Position numbers and translations under genes: made by a program. The notes under the pieces are model-generated. The model was not told where the DNA came from. It was given only the letters and a program-made list of their open reading frames with translations, and searched no databases. A DNA stretch of 64,000 nt from Poriferisodalis sp965203655 (GTDB lineage: Bacteria > Actinomycetota > Acidimicrobiia > Acidimicrobiales > Poriferisodalaceae): contig NZ_CBDBDD010000003.1 of the NCBI RefSeq assembly GCF_965203655.1, forward strand, positions 124,001 to 188,000, read 5' to 3'. Shown one piece after another: positions 17,530 through 26,159 of the stretch (the first letter of the stretch is position 1; every line of letters starts with the position of its first letter).

Positions 17530-18018
17530 CTATGAACTCGATGGCACGAGCACGACCCGGCGTCGCGGCTCGTCGCCGACCGAAATGGTGTCAACACCCG
17601 AGATTTCATTCACGGTGTCGTGCACAACCTTGCGGTCAGCTGCGTTCATCGGTTCGAGTCCTCGTTCGGTCCCCCGGTCCACCACGGCCTGAGCAAGCTC
17701 ACGAACGTATGCCTCGAGTGCTTCACGGCGTCGTTGCCGGTAGCCGCCGACGTCAACCCGGACGCGAGCACGTCGCACGCCAGGAAGCCGGCGCTGCAGC
17801 ATCGTCTTGGCGACTTCTTGAAGTGCCACCACATGACGTCCGCGCGGACCGATCAGCAATCCCAGGGACTCGTTGGCGCCTTCAAGATTGATTTCAAAGC
17901 TGTCGTCATCTGCGGCGACGGGAACCGCCGTCGCCTCGATGCCGAACGCCTGCACCAAGCCATCCAAGAACTCCTGCACCATGGCCTGCTGTTCGGCTGT
18001 CGTTGTCTCACCTGTCAT
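17530..18018 (-). CDS. jag: Jag/KhpB RNA-binding protein, KH and R3H domains only
   Basis: RNA-binding partner of the YidC region. 162 residues from the ATG at 18018, which has AGAGG 8 nt upstream. A KH domain (LGLLIGPRGRHVVALQEVAKTM: the GPRG loop is the RNA-binding GxxG) is followed by an R3H domain with RRREALEAYVRELAQAVVDRG and PMNAADRKVVHDTV. The Jag_N domain that often precedes these is absent here, but a free-standing Jag_N gene lies 3.4 kb away at 21440-21772, beyond the inserted oxygenase genes. Confidence 0.9.
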   Translation of the reverse strand: MTGETTTAEQQAMVQEFLDGLVQAFGIEATAVPVAADDDSFEINLEGANESLGLLIGPRGRHVVALQEVAKTMLQRRLPGVRRARVRVDVGGYRQRRREALEAYVRELAQAVVDRGTERGLEPMNAADRKVVHDTVNEISGVDTISVGDEPRRRVVLVPSSS

Positions 18019-18185
18019 CTTCATCACCTCTGATCGGGCTCGCATAGGTCGTGGCCCGCCGCACGCAAGCTGTCAACGCGTGCTGATGTCACATTGCTCG
18101 CACGTCGTGAGCGCGGCTCAGCCTACGGGTCCGCGGCCGCGTAGCCCCTGAAGTTCCCGACGTTCATAGGGACGGGACGCGGCGC

Positions 18186-19238
18186 TCAGGGTCGCGACGA
18201 ATCGCACAGAGGCTCATCGGCGTAGAACTGGGTGCAATACGCCCGGTACTTCATGATTTCGCCATCCGTGTGCACGAGCCGGGGGCGCGGGACGTAGTGC
18301 TTGCGGCTCCAGATGATCTCATCCTGTTGAACGTCTCGAATCTGAAGATCCGCAATGAACTTGTTGATGATGGGTGCTCGCATCCGTCGCGGCAAGAAGC
18401 TCAGGCCGGCGATCGGTCGCTTGGGTTTGTGCAGTGTGCGCATCCTCGAGACGATGGACATGTCAATGAGCGTGCCGTCAACCGGCGTCGCCAACACCCA
18501 CAACCGGGCATCAATGCCGATCGAACGCTCTTGGAACTCGACGAACGAGTAGCCCAGTCCCACGACGTGGGCAATCGCTGATACATGCAGGGTGAGCTTG
18601 GCGAGCTTGGCAATTCTCCTGGTCGTCGAGAAACCGAATCGGCTCTCAAGCCGCGGCCCGTCAATCAACACCGGCGCTTCGTTGGCGACGTTGTGGTAGC
18701 CGTGGATATAGCTCAGGTGCGCGATGTCTACCGAATTCTCGCTGGTTTCCTGCGGATGGCCGGCAAACCGAATCGTCCGGATCTGCAGATCGGTCCAGTC
18801 GTCGCCGGTTCCAGGGACATCAGGCAACTGCCACTGCGAAGGTCGTCCTCCGAGGCCCCACCAACCGAAGATCAGGCCTTCGGTCTCGCGCACTTCGAAG
18901 AGGTCCAGCTGCGCTGAACGGGCGGGCGCTCCAGATGGCGTGGCCACGCACTGCCCGCTGGCCTCGAACTCGAATCCGTGAAAGGGACAGACCAGTCGGC
19001 CGTCGACGATTTTCCCCCCGGCTTCAGGTCCCAGATCGGAGCCCAGGTGGGGACATATCGATCTCGCGATGCAGATCTGGCCAGCCGCATTCGACCAGAT
19101 GACGATCTCTTCGCCCATCCAAGTTCGATGAATCAAGCCAGCTTTCTCGACAGCTTCGAGCGTCGCGACGAAGTACCAGCCTTCCGGGAATGGTGGAAGC
19201 GAACTAATGTTCGTATCCTGCTGGGGTCGGGCGGTCAT
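18186..19238 (-). CDS. Rieske non-heme iron oxygenase, sterol 7-desaturase/KshA-like
   Basis: A 350-residue oxygenase component. Rieske [2Fe-2S] ligands are Cys62/His64 (CPHLGSDLG) and Cys84/His87 (CPFHGFEF). The mononuclear iron site is in TSENSVDIAHLSYIHGY (Asp171, His174, His179). The layout (GWYFVATLEAVEKAGLIHR at the start, AYCTQFYADEP near the end) resembles DAF-36/Neverland cholesterol 7-desaturases and 3-ketosteroid hydroxylases more than ring-hydroxylating dioxygenases; the substrate is unknown. A GGAGAG ribosome site precedes the ATG. No ferredoxin or reductase gene is adjacent, so electrons must come from elsewhere. Divergent from the P450 fusion gene, with a palindrome between them. 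Confidence 0.85.
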   Translation of the reverse strand: MTARPQQDTNISSLPPFPEGWYFVATLEAVEKAGLIHRTWMGEEIVIWSNAAGQICIARSICPHLGSDLGPEAGGKIVDGRLVCPFHGFEFEASGQCVATPSGAPARSAQLDLFEVRETEGLIFGWWGLGGRPSQWQLPDVPGTGDDWTDLQIRTIRFAGHPQETSENSVDIAHLSYIHGYHNVANEAPVLIDGPRLESRFGFSTTRRIAKLAKLTLHVSAIAHVVGLGYSFVEFQERSIGIDARLWVLATPVDGTLIDMSIVSRMRTLHKPKRPIAGLSFLPRRMRAPIINKFIADLQIRDVQQDEIIWSRKHYVPRPRLVHTDGEIMKYRAYCTQFYADEPLCDSSRP

Positions 19239-19307
19239 CGAGGCGCGCTCTCCATCCGAAGCAATGCCGGCAGGTTAGGCCGGGTAGCCGGTGCTGCACC
19301 CCTCACC

Positions 19308-19329
19308 CCCAAGTATCCGTACACTTGGG
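19308..19329. promoter_or_regulatory. Palindromic operator candidate between Rieske and P450 genes
   Basis: CCCAAGT-8 nt-ACTTGGG, a perfect 7-bp inverted repeat in the 147-bp divergent intergenic region. The spacing suits a TetR-type dimer that could control both genes; no regulator gene is adjacent. Confidence 0.45.
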
Positions 19330-19385
19330 ACGATCTTCCCGGACGCCGGGCTGTCCACCGTGGCCGGCGTGATCAGGAGCGTCAC

Positions 19386-21428
19386 TTGACTATTGCACCG
19401 ACGGCATCGACGAAAGTCGCAGCTTCGCAACCGCTCGACCTGACCGAGGAACTCATCCTGGTGCTGCTCAGCGAGGAGAGCGGCTACTTCCATCAGGTTC
19501 CCGGTTGGCACCTGAATTGCGCCATGGCCGGTGCGGCGCTGGCCGAGCTCTCGCTGCAGGCGCGCATTGACACCGACATGGAATCGCTGATCCTGCTGGA
19601 CCCCACGCCGACCGGCAAGCCGATCTTGGACCTCGCTCTCCAGCAGATCTCCAACGAGCCTGAACAGCGCAGTGCCCAGTACTGGGTGGAGCGTCTCGCG
19701 CCACGCGCCGAGATGATGATCGACCTGGCATTGGAGCAACTGGTCGGGCTCGGGATTCTCGAGCATCACGATGGCGACTTCTGGAGTTTGACGGCAGCGG
19801 CCCGGCACAGCGACTTCTTCGCCAGCGATGACGACGACACGGCGGTCCATTTCATCAAGACACGCATTGGCAGATCGATTCTGCTTGGTGAAATACCGAG
19901 CCCGAGAGACGTCATCATCATCGGTCTCGCCCACACCTGCGATGTTCTGCGCTTCATCTTCGAGCTCGACGACGAAGCGGAGGAGCGGGTCCAGCTCATC
20001 TGCCAGATGGACCTGATCGGCAGGGCCATCGCCGATGCCGTCGCGCACAACTTGGTGGCGTCTCTGCTCAGAAGCTCTGCGCTGACGAAATCGGTACCCA
20101 AGCTGCCGCTGAACAAACTGCTGCTCAATCGTCATTTCATTCGGGGGAATATCCCTGCCGTCTATGCACAATTGACTGAAGAGTTCGGTCCTGTCTTCAG
20201 GCTCAGCCCCCTATTCTCCAAGCAGGAAATCACCTTCCTATCGGGACCCAACGTCAATCGCTGGGTTCATCGTCATGGTCGCATGCATCTCAGGTCGAGT
20301 GATTATCTCCGAGGTCTCGAGACTGCCTATCACGCCTCCGGATTGTTGCCCGCGCTGGATGGTGCAGATCATTTCCGCATGCGGAAATCGCTGCGTGCTG
20401 GTTACGGCCGAGCGCGGTTTGAGCAGCAGCTGGAGACGGTATATCAGCACGCTCGAACCCACATCGGCAAGTGGCAAGTCGGCGACACATTTGGAGCTGT
20501 ATCCATGTGTCGCGGCTTCTCCGGCGCTCAGGTCACGCCGTTCCTCGCGAGCATCGAAGCGGATGATGTCATCGATGACCTCATCGCCTATAAGTCCCGG
20601 GTGCTTATGACCCAAGTCGTCAACGTCTTGCCGAACTTCATGCTCAATACGCCACGCATGAAGCGCAAGAAGAAGGTGGTTGACATTCTGTACGAGCGCG
20701 TTCTGGAATCGCACACGGCCGCGCAGAGGGCCGGGTGTCCTCGCGATCTTGCCGACGACGTACTCAGTCTGCACACCAGCGATCCGATTTTCGTACCCGA
20801 ATCAAATCTCAGCTTTACTTTCTCAGCACCGGTACTCGCGGGAATGTACGCGGGAGACGAGCTCAGCTTCATCTTGCATGCGATGGTGTCTCAGCCGCAT
20901 CTATATGAGCAGATCCAGGCGGAAGCCGATGCCTTATTCGGCAACGGAGATCCGTCGCCAGATGACCTGAGTTCTCCCGCCATCGACGTCACTCGACGTT
21001 TCATCATGGAGTGCTTGCGACTGTGGCCGACGGTGCCGATGTCGATCCGCACGGTGATGAACGCATGCGTCGTTGAAGACTACGAATTGCCGGTCGGCTC
21101 CAAGGTGTTCATTGCCACGACGGCACCGCACTACATGAACGAAGTTTTTCCGGATCCCTTCACATTCGACATCGATCGTTACCTGCCTTCACGCGGCGAG
21201 CACCGAACGCCGGGGTACGCACCGTTTGGTCTTGGCACGCATAGCTGTCTTGGCTCTCACATGGTGGAGTTGCAGATGCTGATGAGCCTGTTGATGCTCG
21301 CGCACTACTTCACCTTCGAGATTTCGCCGTCGAACTACAAGCTGAAGATCAGTCCGTTCCCGTCAATGTCGCCCAACAAGCGTTTCAAGCTCAAGGTCGC
21401 GCAGCAGCGGCATCCATTGACGAAGTGA
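19386..21428 (+). CDS. GPP34 (GOLPH3-like) domain - cytochrome P450 fusion protein
   Basis: A 680-residue two-domain protein. Residues about 15-220 are a GPP34 domain of the GOLPH3/Vps74 family: LTEELILVLLSEESGYF, AGAALAELSLQARI, LILLDPTPTGKPILDLAL, YWVERLAP and LGILEHHDGDFW follow the family in order. Residues about 235-680 are a complete P450: I-helix AGDEL (489-493, with Leu where Thr is usual), ExxR as ECLR (542-545), FDIDRY, and the heme loop FGLGTHSCLG with Cys621. The start is a TTG with GGAG 6 nt upstream; no ATG or GTG fits before the GPP34 domain. The gene looks less GC-rich than its neighbours, hinting at transfer. Substrate unknown; the Rieske neighbour suggests a shared lipid or steroid substrate. 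Confidence 0.88.
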   Translation: MTIAPTASTKVAASQPLDLTEELILVLLSEESGYFHQVPGWHLNCAMAGAALAELSLQARIDTDMESLILLDPTPTGKPILDLALQQISNEPEQRSAQYWVERLAPRAEMMIDLALEQLVGLGILEHHDGDFWSLTAAARHSDFFASDDDDTAVHFIKTRIGRSILLGEIPSPRDVIIIGLAHTCDVLRFIFELDDEAEERVQLICQMDLIGRAIADAVAHNLVASLLRSSALTKSVPKLPLNKLLLNRHFIRGNIPAVYAQLTEEFGPVFRLSPLFSKQEITFLSGPNVNRWVHRHGRMHLRSSDYLRGLETAYHASGLLPALDGADHFRMRKSLRAGYGRARFEQQLETVYQHARTHIGKWQVGDTFGAVSMCRGFSGAQVTPFLASIEADDVIDDLIAYKSRVLMTQVVNVLPNFMLNTPRMKRKKKVVDILYERVLESHTAAQRAGCPRDLADDVLSLHTSDPIFVPESNLSFTFSAPVLAGMYAGDELSFILHAMVSQPHLYEQIQAEADALFGNGDPSPDDLSSPAIDVTRRFIMECLRLWPTVPMSIRTVMNACVVEDYELPVGSKVFIATTAPHYMNEVFPDPFTFDIDRYLPSRGEHRTPGYAPFGLGTHSCLGSHMVELQMLMSLLMLAHYFTFEISPSNYKLKISPFPSMSPNKRFKLKVAQQRHPLTK

Positions 21429-21439
21429 GCCGTACCGGG

Positions 21440-21772
21440 TCAGCGCGAACCTGATCTGGAACGACGGCGGGATCGTTTGCCGCTGCCGTTCTGGCCCTGC
21501 CCGGCGTTCGGCCGTCGTTTCGCATTGCGACCGCCGCCGCCGGATCGCCGACGCTGTCGCCGATCACGCCGAGCTTCGCCCACGCGTGGCGGCGGGCCCA
21601 TGGGGCGCACACGTACCCGCACTCGAGCGGGGTGGTGCCGGAGTCCCCAATGCGAGCGCGTCGGCGTCGCCAGGACCTCGATGTCCGCATCCTCAGCGGC
21701 GACGGACAGTGCATCGAGTGCGCGGACTCGCGCCTCGTCCACGGTCGGGGCAGTCATCACGATCCACTCCAT
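21440..21772 (-). CDS. Free-standing Jag N-terminal domain protein
   Basis: 110 residues directly after yidC. The first 55 (MEWIVMTAPTVDEARVRALD, then EDADIEVLATPTRS and ARVRVRVRP) match the Jag_N domain that opens many Jag/KhpB proteins. The rest is a basic Arg/Gly/Asn linker ending in a stop. In intact homologues such a linker leads into the KH and R3H domains; here those are encoded separately at 17530-18018. It is the natural product of a jag gene divided in two, with the Rieske/P450 block lying between the parts. It ends 11 bp from the convergent P450 gene. Confidence 0.75.
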   Translation of the reverse strand: MEWIVMTAPTVDEARVRALDALSVAAEDADIEVLATPTRSHWGLRHHPARVRVRVRPMGPPPRVGEARRDRRQRRRSGGGGRNAKRRPNAGQGQNGSGKRSRRRSRSGSR

Positions 21773-21810
21773 GTGAGCGCCCTAGGACTCCAGACTTGCC
21801 AGCATGCCGT

Positions 21811-23022
21811 TCATCGTTTGCGACGGTTGCGGGTTCGACCATCTCCCGATGTGCGGCGACTCTGGATTCGCTTGGGTGCCGGTTCGGGAGCTGAGCGTCC
21901 GCGGCGACGACTCCGGCCTTCGGCGGCATCTCGGCGAGCTGAAGAATCGCGGCTCGCAGCAGACGCTGCCCGGCGACTGCGCTTGGGAGTCTCGGGGGGC
22001 GGCTGGGAGGTCGCCCGAGTCCGGCGAACCACAGGAGCCGGGGACGGCTCGGATTCTTCGGTGCCGTCGTGCTGAGCGTCCGAGGCGTCTGTCCGGCGTT
22101 CTGCTCGACGTTCTGCCCGGGCCGCGCGCCGGGCCGCCTCGGCGTCAAGCGCCTTGCGTGACCGTTGGTTCGGCACCGAACGCTCGGGTTTGGGATCCGG
22201 TTCGGGGTCGGGAACCGTCTCGGCCTCGATGACGTCGCCGTCGCTGCCGGCAGCGGCGATGGACTGCGGCGGCTTCATCGTGGCGTGAATGAATGCTTGG
22301 GTGAGCATCCGGTAGATGCTCGACACGATGAAGTACGGCACCAACGCTGCAGCCACAAAGAAGCTGAACACCGGCAGCATGAAGGGCAGATACTTCATCA
22401 TGAGTTCCATCTGGCGGTTCGGCAGGGTGGCAGTGCCACGCCGCCTCGCCATCTGGCGCTGCTGGAGCCAGGCCAGCACGAAGGTGACCGCCACGAGCGC
22501 CAGGTAGGGCAGCCCTTCCACGAAGTCGGCCTGTACGACTTCTCGGGCCGACTTGGCCAGATCCATGCCGAGCGAGCGCAACTCGCCGTCCGCTGCGACG
22601 ATGTCCTCGTACATCTGCGAATCAGAGTTCAGGTTGCGCGGGTAGGGGTCGTCGCCTGGGTTCGGAGGATTCGGGTCGGGGATGCGCAGGTTCCAGATCA
22701 CCCGGTACAGCACGAAGAAGATCGGGATCTGCACCAGGTTCGGCAAGCACCCGCCCAGCGGGCTTACCCCGTGGGCCTGGAACAGCTTCATGGTCTCTTC
22801 GTTGATCTTCTGGCGGTCGCCGGCGTACTGCTTCCGAAGCTGCGCCAGTTCGGGCTGCAGTGCCTGCTGTTTCGTCATCGAGCGGGCGCCCCGCAGCGTG
22901 AGCGGGGTGAATAGCAGCATGATCGCCAGCGTGAGCATGGCGATAGCGAACGTGTAGTCGTTGACCAGCGAGTAGAACCACGCCATCACGCCGGCGATGC
23001 CGTCGAAGATCACATCGAACAT
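21811..23022 (-). CDS. yidC: Membrane protein insertase YidC
   Basis: Inserts and folds inner-membrane proteins, alone or with Sec. 403 residues of the short actinobacterial type, with no large periplasmic domain. Five membrane segments: the first near residue 20 (FAIAMLTLAIMLLFTPLTL), then the cytoplasmic coiled hairpin (MTKQQALQPELAQLRKQYAG), QIPIFFVLYRVIW and three further helices up to about 255. The C-terminal 145 residues are highly basic (Arg-rich), suitable for ribosome contact. The start overlaps the yidD stop by 13 nt. Confidence 0.96.
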   Translation of the reverse strand: MFDVIFDGIAGVMAWFYSLVNDYTFAIAMLTLAIMLLFTPLTLRGARSMTKQQALQPELAQLRKQYAGDRQKINEETMKLFQAHGVSPLGGCLPNLVQIPIFFVLYRVIWNLRIPDPNPPNPGDDPYPRNLNSDSQMYEDIVAADGELRSLGMDLAKSAREVVQADFVEGLPYLALVAVTFVLAWLQQRQMARRRGTATLPNRQMELMMKYLPFMLPVFSFFVAAALVPYFIVSSIYRMLTQAFIHATMKPPQSIAAAGSDGDVIEAETVPDPEPDPKPERSVPNQRSRKALDAEAARRAARAERRAERRTDASDAQHDGTEESEPSPAPVVRRTRATSQPPPETPKRSRRAASAASRDSSARRDAAEGRSRRRGRSAPEPAPKRIQSRRTSGDGRTRNRRKR

Positions 23023-23297
23023 GAGTGCTCCGATACCTCGGTCACGCCGGCTGGTTCCTCCGCGGGGGACACTCTCGCAGGCACCGGGTCATAGCCCCAG
23101 CCACCCCATGGGTGGCAGCGGCAGATGCGCCGAATGGCCAGCCAGCCGCCGCGGAGAGCTCCCCAGGTGCGCAACGCATCCAACGCGTACTGCGAGCACG
23201 TCGGATCGAACCGGCATGAGGGCGGTCTCGATCGGGGGAGGGCCCGGTAGAACCGCACGGTCGCTATTGCGATGCGCGCGAAGGGCCCGGATCTCAT
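23010..23297 (-). CDS. yidD: Membrane protein insertion efficiency factor YidD
   Basis: Small amphipathic protein that assists membrane insertion. 95 residues from the ATG at 23297. It shows the family signature: RFYRALPRSRPPSCRFDPTC (Cys pair), then CSQYALDAL and RICRCHPWGGWGYDPVP. The start overlaps the rnpA stop and its end overlaps yidC, so it belongs to the rpmH-rnpA-yidD-yidC operon. Confidence 0.95.
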   Translation of the reverse strand: MRSGPFARIAIATVRFYRALPRSRPPSCRFDPTCSQYALDALRTWGALRGGWLAIRRICRCHPWGGWGYDPVPARVSPAEEPAGVTEVSEHSCSM

Positions 23298-23641
23298 GTT
23301 GTCGAGTCCTTCGGCCTCTGCAGCGCCCCGGCGGACGTCAGCATCTCCAGCAGCTGGGTCTGTGCACGGCGGTAGGTCACTTGCGAGACCGAACCGCGTG
23401 TGCCGACGAGGTAGCGCCCGGCCGTCAAGCGGCCGGCGTGCTCGCCGAGAACGGCCCGCAATCGCCGTCTCGCCCGGTTCCGTTCGACGGCGGTGCCGCT
23501 GGAACGGTTGAGCGCGAACGCCACGCGTGGCCGCTCGAGTTCGGGGTCTGCTGCGAACGACATCCACAGCAACTCGCTGCCGAAGCGGCGGCCGCGGCGC
23601 AACGCTGCGAAGTCGGCCCTGCTGCGGCACGAATCGATCAG
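23294..23641 (-). CDS. rnpA: Ribonuclease P protein component
   Basis: Protein subunit that helps the RNase P RNA cut tRNA 5' leaders. The RNR motif is ERNRARRRLR, and the fold is otherwise complete. The first conventional start is TTG 23602, but the family-conserved opening (SRADFAALRRGRRFG) lies upstream of it. The only start-like codon in frame before that is a CTG at 23641 (or ATC at 23638), inside a CTGA overlap with the rpmH stop. With CTG the protein is 115 residues, a normal length. This is one of three such overlaps in the window. Confidence 0.9.
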   Translation of the reverse strand: MIDSCRSRADFAALRRGRRFGSELLWMSFAADPELERPRVAFALNRSSGTAVERNRARRRLRAVLGEHAGRLTAGRYLVGTRGSVSQVTYRRAQTQLLEMLTSAGALQRPKDSTT

Positions 23642-23772
23642 GCGCTCAGCCGTTGCCGGCCCTTGCGTCGGCGAGAGTTCACAATTGCCCGACCTGCGCG
23701 GGTGGACATGCGATGACGGAAGCCGTGCTTGCGTGCTCGTCTGCGATTGTGAGGTTGGTACGTGCGCTTCAC
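23638..23772 (-). CDS. rpmH: 50S ribosomal protein L34
   Basis: 44-residue, very basic ribosomal protein (KRTYQPHNRRRARKHGFRHR, then MSTRAGRAIVNSRRRKG). Starts at GTG 23772 with AGGAGG 7 nt upstream. First gene of the operon running left from the origin region. Confidence 0.97.
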   Translation of the reverse strand: MKRTYQPHNRRRARKHGFRHRMSTRAGRAIVNSRRRKGRQRLSA

Positions 23773-24230
23773 GCTGCAGCCTCCTGGAGGTTCAGGCCGC
23801 GGGCTGGTCCGCGAAGTGCGGTGCGGCGGCCGGAGCGTGCCCGGGAGTCGCCCCGGAAGCACTGACAGCCTACGGGTGTCGGTGCGGGTAGGCACCGCGG
23901 GCATCTCGTGACGCGAGCGCGGCGCCGATCGCGCGCAAACGCGCGCGGCAGATCCGAGATGTGCGTGTGCCTGCGGAGAGATTCGAACGGCGACACGCGC
24001 GAAGCCCGCCTCACAAATCCCGGTGTCAACCGCCTGTTGTACGGGTGTTATGTAGCTGTTGACGAATTGACGGACGCGTGTCACTTGCGGGTCGGAGAGG
24101 GTCCGAGAATGCGCGCTTGCGACATCACAAGCGCGGCCATAAGTTCCCTCTACCGGACGCCGCTCCGTGGCCCGCATGCGATCACCGAGGTCGCCCGGGT
24201 CCCCGACGGCCGCAGACGAAGAAGGTTGTC
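23773..24230. promoter_or_regulatory. rpmH-dnaA divergent intergenic region
   Basis: 458 bp without a supportable gene. It must hold the divergent rpmH and dnaA promoters. It contains a GC-only hairpin (GCGCGC-AAAC-GCGCGC, 23931-23946) and two TTGACG motifs at 24059 and 24067. I see no convincing -10 partner and no cluster of DnaA boxes, so I do not place the origin here. Confidence 0.5.
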
Positions 24231-25835
24231 GTGGTGAGTTCTCCGCATGCGCATTCCGCATCGCACGAACCCGACGACCGCCCCGACATCCCAGACGCTC
24301 AGGAAACACTCAGCTCCTCTCGGGGGACGTCACAGGAGCCTGCAACAGCCGACGCGAGCACCCGTGCCAACACCGACGAGCTGTGGTCGCAGTGCCGCAA
24401 GATCCTGCGCGAAACCGTGTCGGACGCGCTCTGGCTGGGCTACTTCCGCCACCTGCAAGCCCTGCACATCGACAACGAGCTGGCGGTGCTGATCGCGCCC
24501 AGCAACATGATTCGCGATCGCATCCAGCGCCGCTACATCCCCATGCTTCACGCCGCCTTCGAACGGCTGCCAGTACGGCCGGGGACCTACGAGATCGAGA
24601 CCCGACCCGAGCTCGACGATCTCGATGCGGCCAACGGCACCGACGCGGACACGCACGAATTCGATGCAATCCTCGCTGACGACGAGACCTCAGGCGATGC
24701 GAACAGCGAGACATGGCACCCCGCCGGCGGCGCAGCTCACGGTGCGACTCCGGTTCCTGCCCAACCCAGCGACGGCACACCGCTGCCGGCCGTCGAGACG
24801 CAGCGACCTGTGGCCGGTGCCGACATCACGAATCCCAGGTACACGTTCGAGAGCTTCGTCACCGGCAGCAGCAACCGGTTCGCCCAAGCTGCAGCGCTGG
24901 CGGTTGCCGAGACACCCGGCATCGCGTACAACCCACTGTTCATTCACGGCGGAACAGGCCTCGGCAAGACCCACCTCCTGCAGGCCATCGTCAACTTCCT
25001 CGGCGACACGCTGCCGGAGCATCGCGTTCGCTATGTCTCGACGGAGACCTTTCTCTCCGAGTTCATCGAGGCCATCCGCACGAATACGACACCGGCGTTC
25101 AAGCGGCGGTACCGCGAACTCGACGTGCTGCTGCTCGATGACATCCAGTTCATGGAGGGCAAGGAAGGCTTGCAGGAAGAGCTCTTCCACACCTTCAATT
25201 CGCTGCACGTGGCCGGTCGGCAGATCGTCATCTCCTCGGACAGGCCGCCTCGCAGCATCGCGACGCTGTCGGACCGCCTGCGCAGCCGGTTCGAATGGGG
25301 TCTCATCACCGACATCCAACCGCCGGATCTGGAGACGCGCGTCGCCATCCTGCGCAAGAAGACCGAGCACGGCCATGTCCCCGATGAGGTGCTCGAGCAC
25401 ATCGCGCATCTGATCACCAACAACATCCGTGAACTCGAAGGCGCGCTGGTCCGCGTCACCGCTTACGCAAGCCTCACGCGCAGTCCGGTGAGTCTCGAGA
25501 TGGCACAGCAGATCCTCAGCGACGTCCGCGCACCGCAGGAACGGCCGATCACCACCGACCGGATCCTCGAGCTGACGGCGGAGATGTTCGGCTACGGCAT
25601 CACCGAGCTCACCAGTCAGGGCCGGCAGCAGGGCTTAGTGAAGGCGCGCCAGATCAGCATGTATGTAATGCGTGAGCTGACCGACTTGAGCTACCCCGCC
25701 ATCGCAAGCGTCTTCGGTGGCCGAGATCACACCACTGTCATGCACGCCGTGAAGAAGATCAACAGCCTGCTGCCGTCTGAACGCAAGGTCTACGACCAGG
25801 TAGCGCAGCTGATCGCACGAGTCCGGGCCGCCTGA
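24231..25835 (+). CDS. dnaA: Chromosomal replication initiator DnaA
   Basis: Binds DnaA boxes and opens the origin. 534 residues from GTG 24231 (or 24234), with AAGAAGG just upstream. Domain I is LWSQCRKILRETVSDALWLG; an acidic, poorly conserved domain II of about 130 residues follows. Domain III has Walker A GGTGLGKTH (about 240), Walker B LLLDDIQFMEGKE and the arginine-finger region. Domain IV ends with the DNA-binding signature GGRDHTTVMHAVKKI. It is transcribed toward oriC. Confidence 0.98.
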   Translation: MVSSPHAHSASHEPDDRPDIPDAQETLSSSRGTSQEPATADASTRANTDELWSQCRKILRETVSDALWLGYFRHLQALHIDNELAVLIAPSNMIRDRIQRRYIPMLHAAFERLPVRPGTYEIETRPELDDLDAANGTDADTHEFDAILADDETSGDANSETWHPAGGAAHGATPVPAQPSDGTPLPAVETQRPVAGADITNPRYTFESFVTGSSNRFAQAAALAVAETPGIAYNPLFIHGGTGLGKTHLLQAIVNFLGDTLPEHRVRYVSTETFLSEFIEAIRTNTTPAFKRRYRELDVLLLDDIQFMEGKEGLQEELFHTFNSLHVAGRQIVISSDRPPRSIATLSDRLRSRFEWGLITDIQPPDLETRVAILRKKTEHGHVPDEVLEHIAHLITNNIRELEGALVRVTAYASLTRSPVSLEMAQQILSDVRAPQERPITTDRILELTAEMFGYGITELTSQGRQQGLVKARQISMYVMRELTDLSYPAIASVFGGRDHTTVMHAVKKINSLLPSERKVYDQVAQLIARVRAA

Positions 25836-26159
25836 TCGGGTCTCGCTGCTGGCGTTCCGCTGCCGGGCAACAAAGCAGACGTAGGGTGTCTCCACACACT
25901 GTGGACAACGAGTGGAAAAGTCCTTCGTAGACCTCGGGACAAATTGGGTTTATCCACCATCGTGACGGCGAGTAGAACAAGGCGACTGAGAGCTGTGGAT
26001 TCAGCAGGCAACACTGTTGACAGACTGTGCCGCTCTGATCTGCAAGAACGGCTGGTCGTCCACAATCCACAGCCCCTACAGCTACTACCGAAGAACTCTC
26101 AACCTTCATATTGAGGATTGTCCATCTCACCGGTCTGACCTGGTCAAGGAGAACCGCCC
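25836..26159. other. Probable chromosomal origin (oriC)
   Basis: The 324-bp dnaA-dnaN gap is less GC-rich than its surroundings and carries several DnaA-box-like sites: TGTGGACAA at 25900-25908 (perfect, facing a partial box at 25891), TTATCCACC at 25950-25958, TGTGGATTC at 25994-26002, TCGTCCACA at 26056-26064 overlapping CAATCCACA at 26063-26071, and TTGTCCATC at 26118-26126. An AT-richer stretch with a CTCAA/TTGAG inverted repeat (26098-26115) next to the last box could be the unwinding element. The position between dnaA and dnaN is the usual one in actinobacteria. Confidence 0.8.

Noticed and set aside
23773..24230. oriC between rpmH and dnaA
   Set aside because: No cluster of DnaA boxes; the dnaA-dnaN gap has one.
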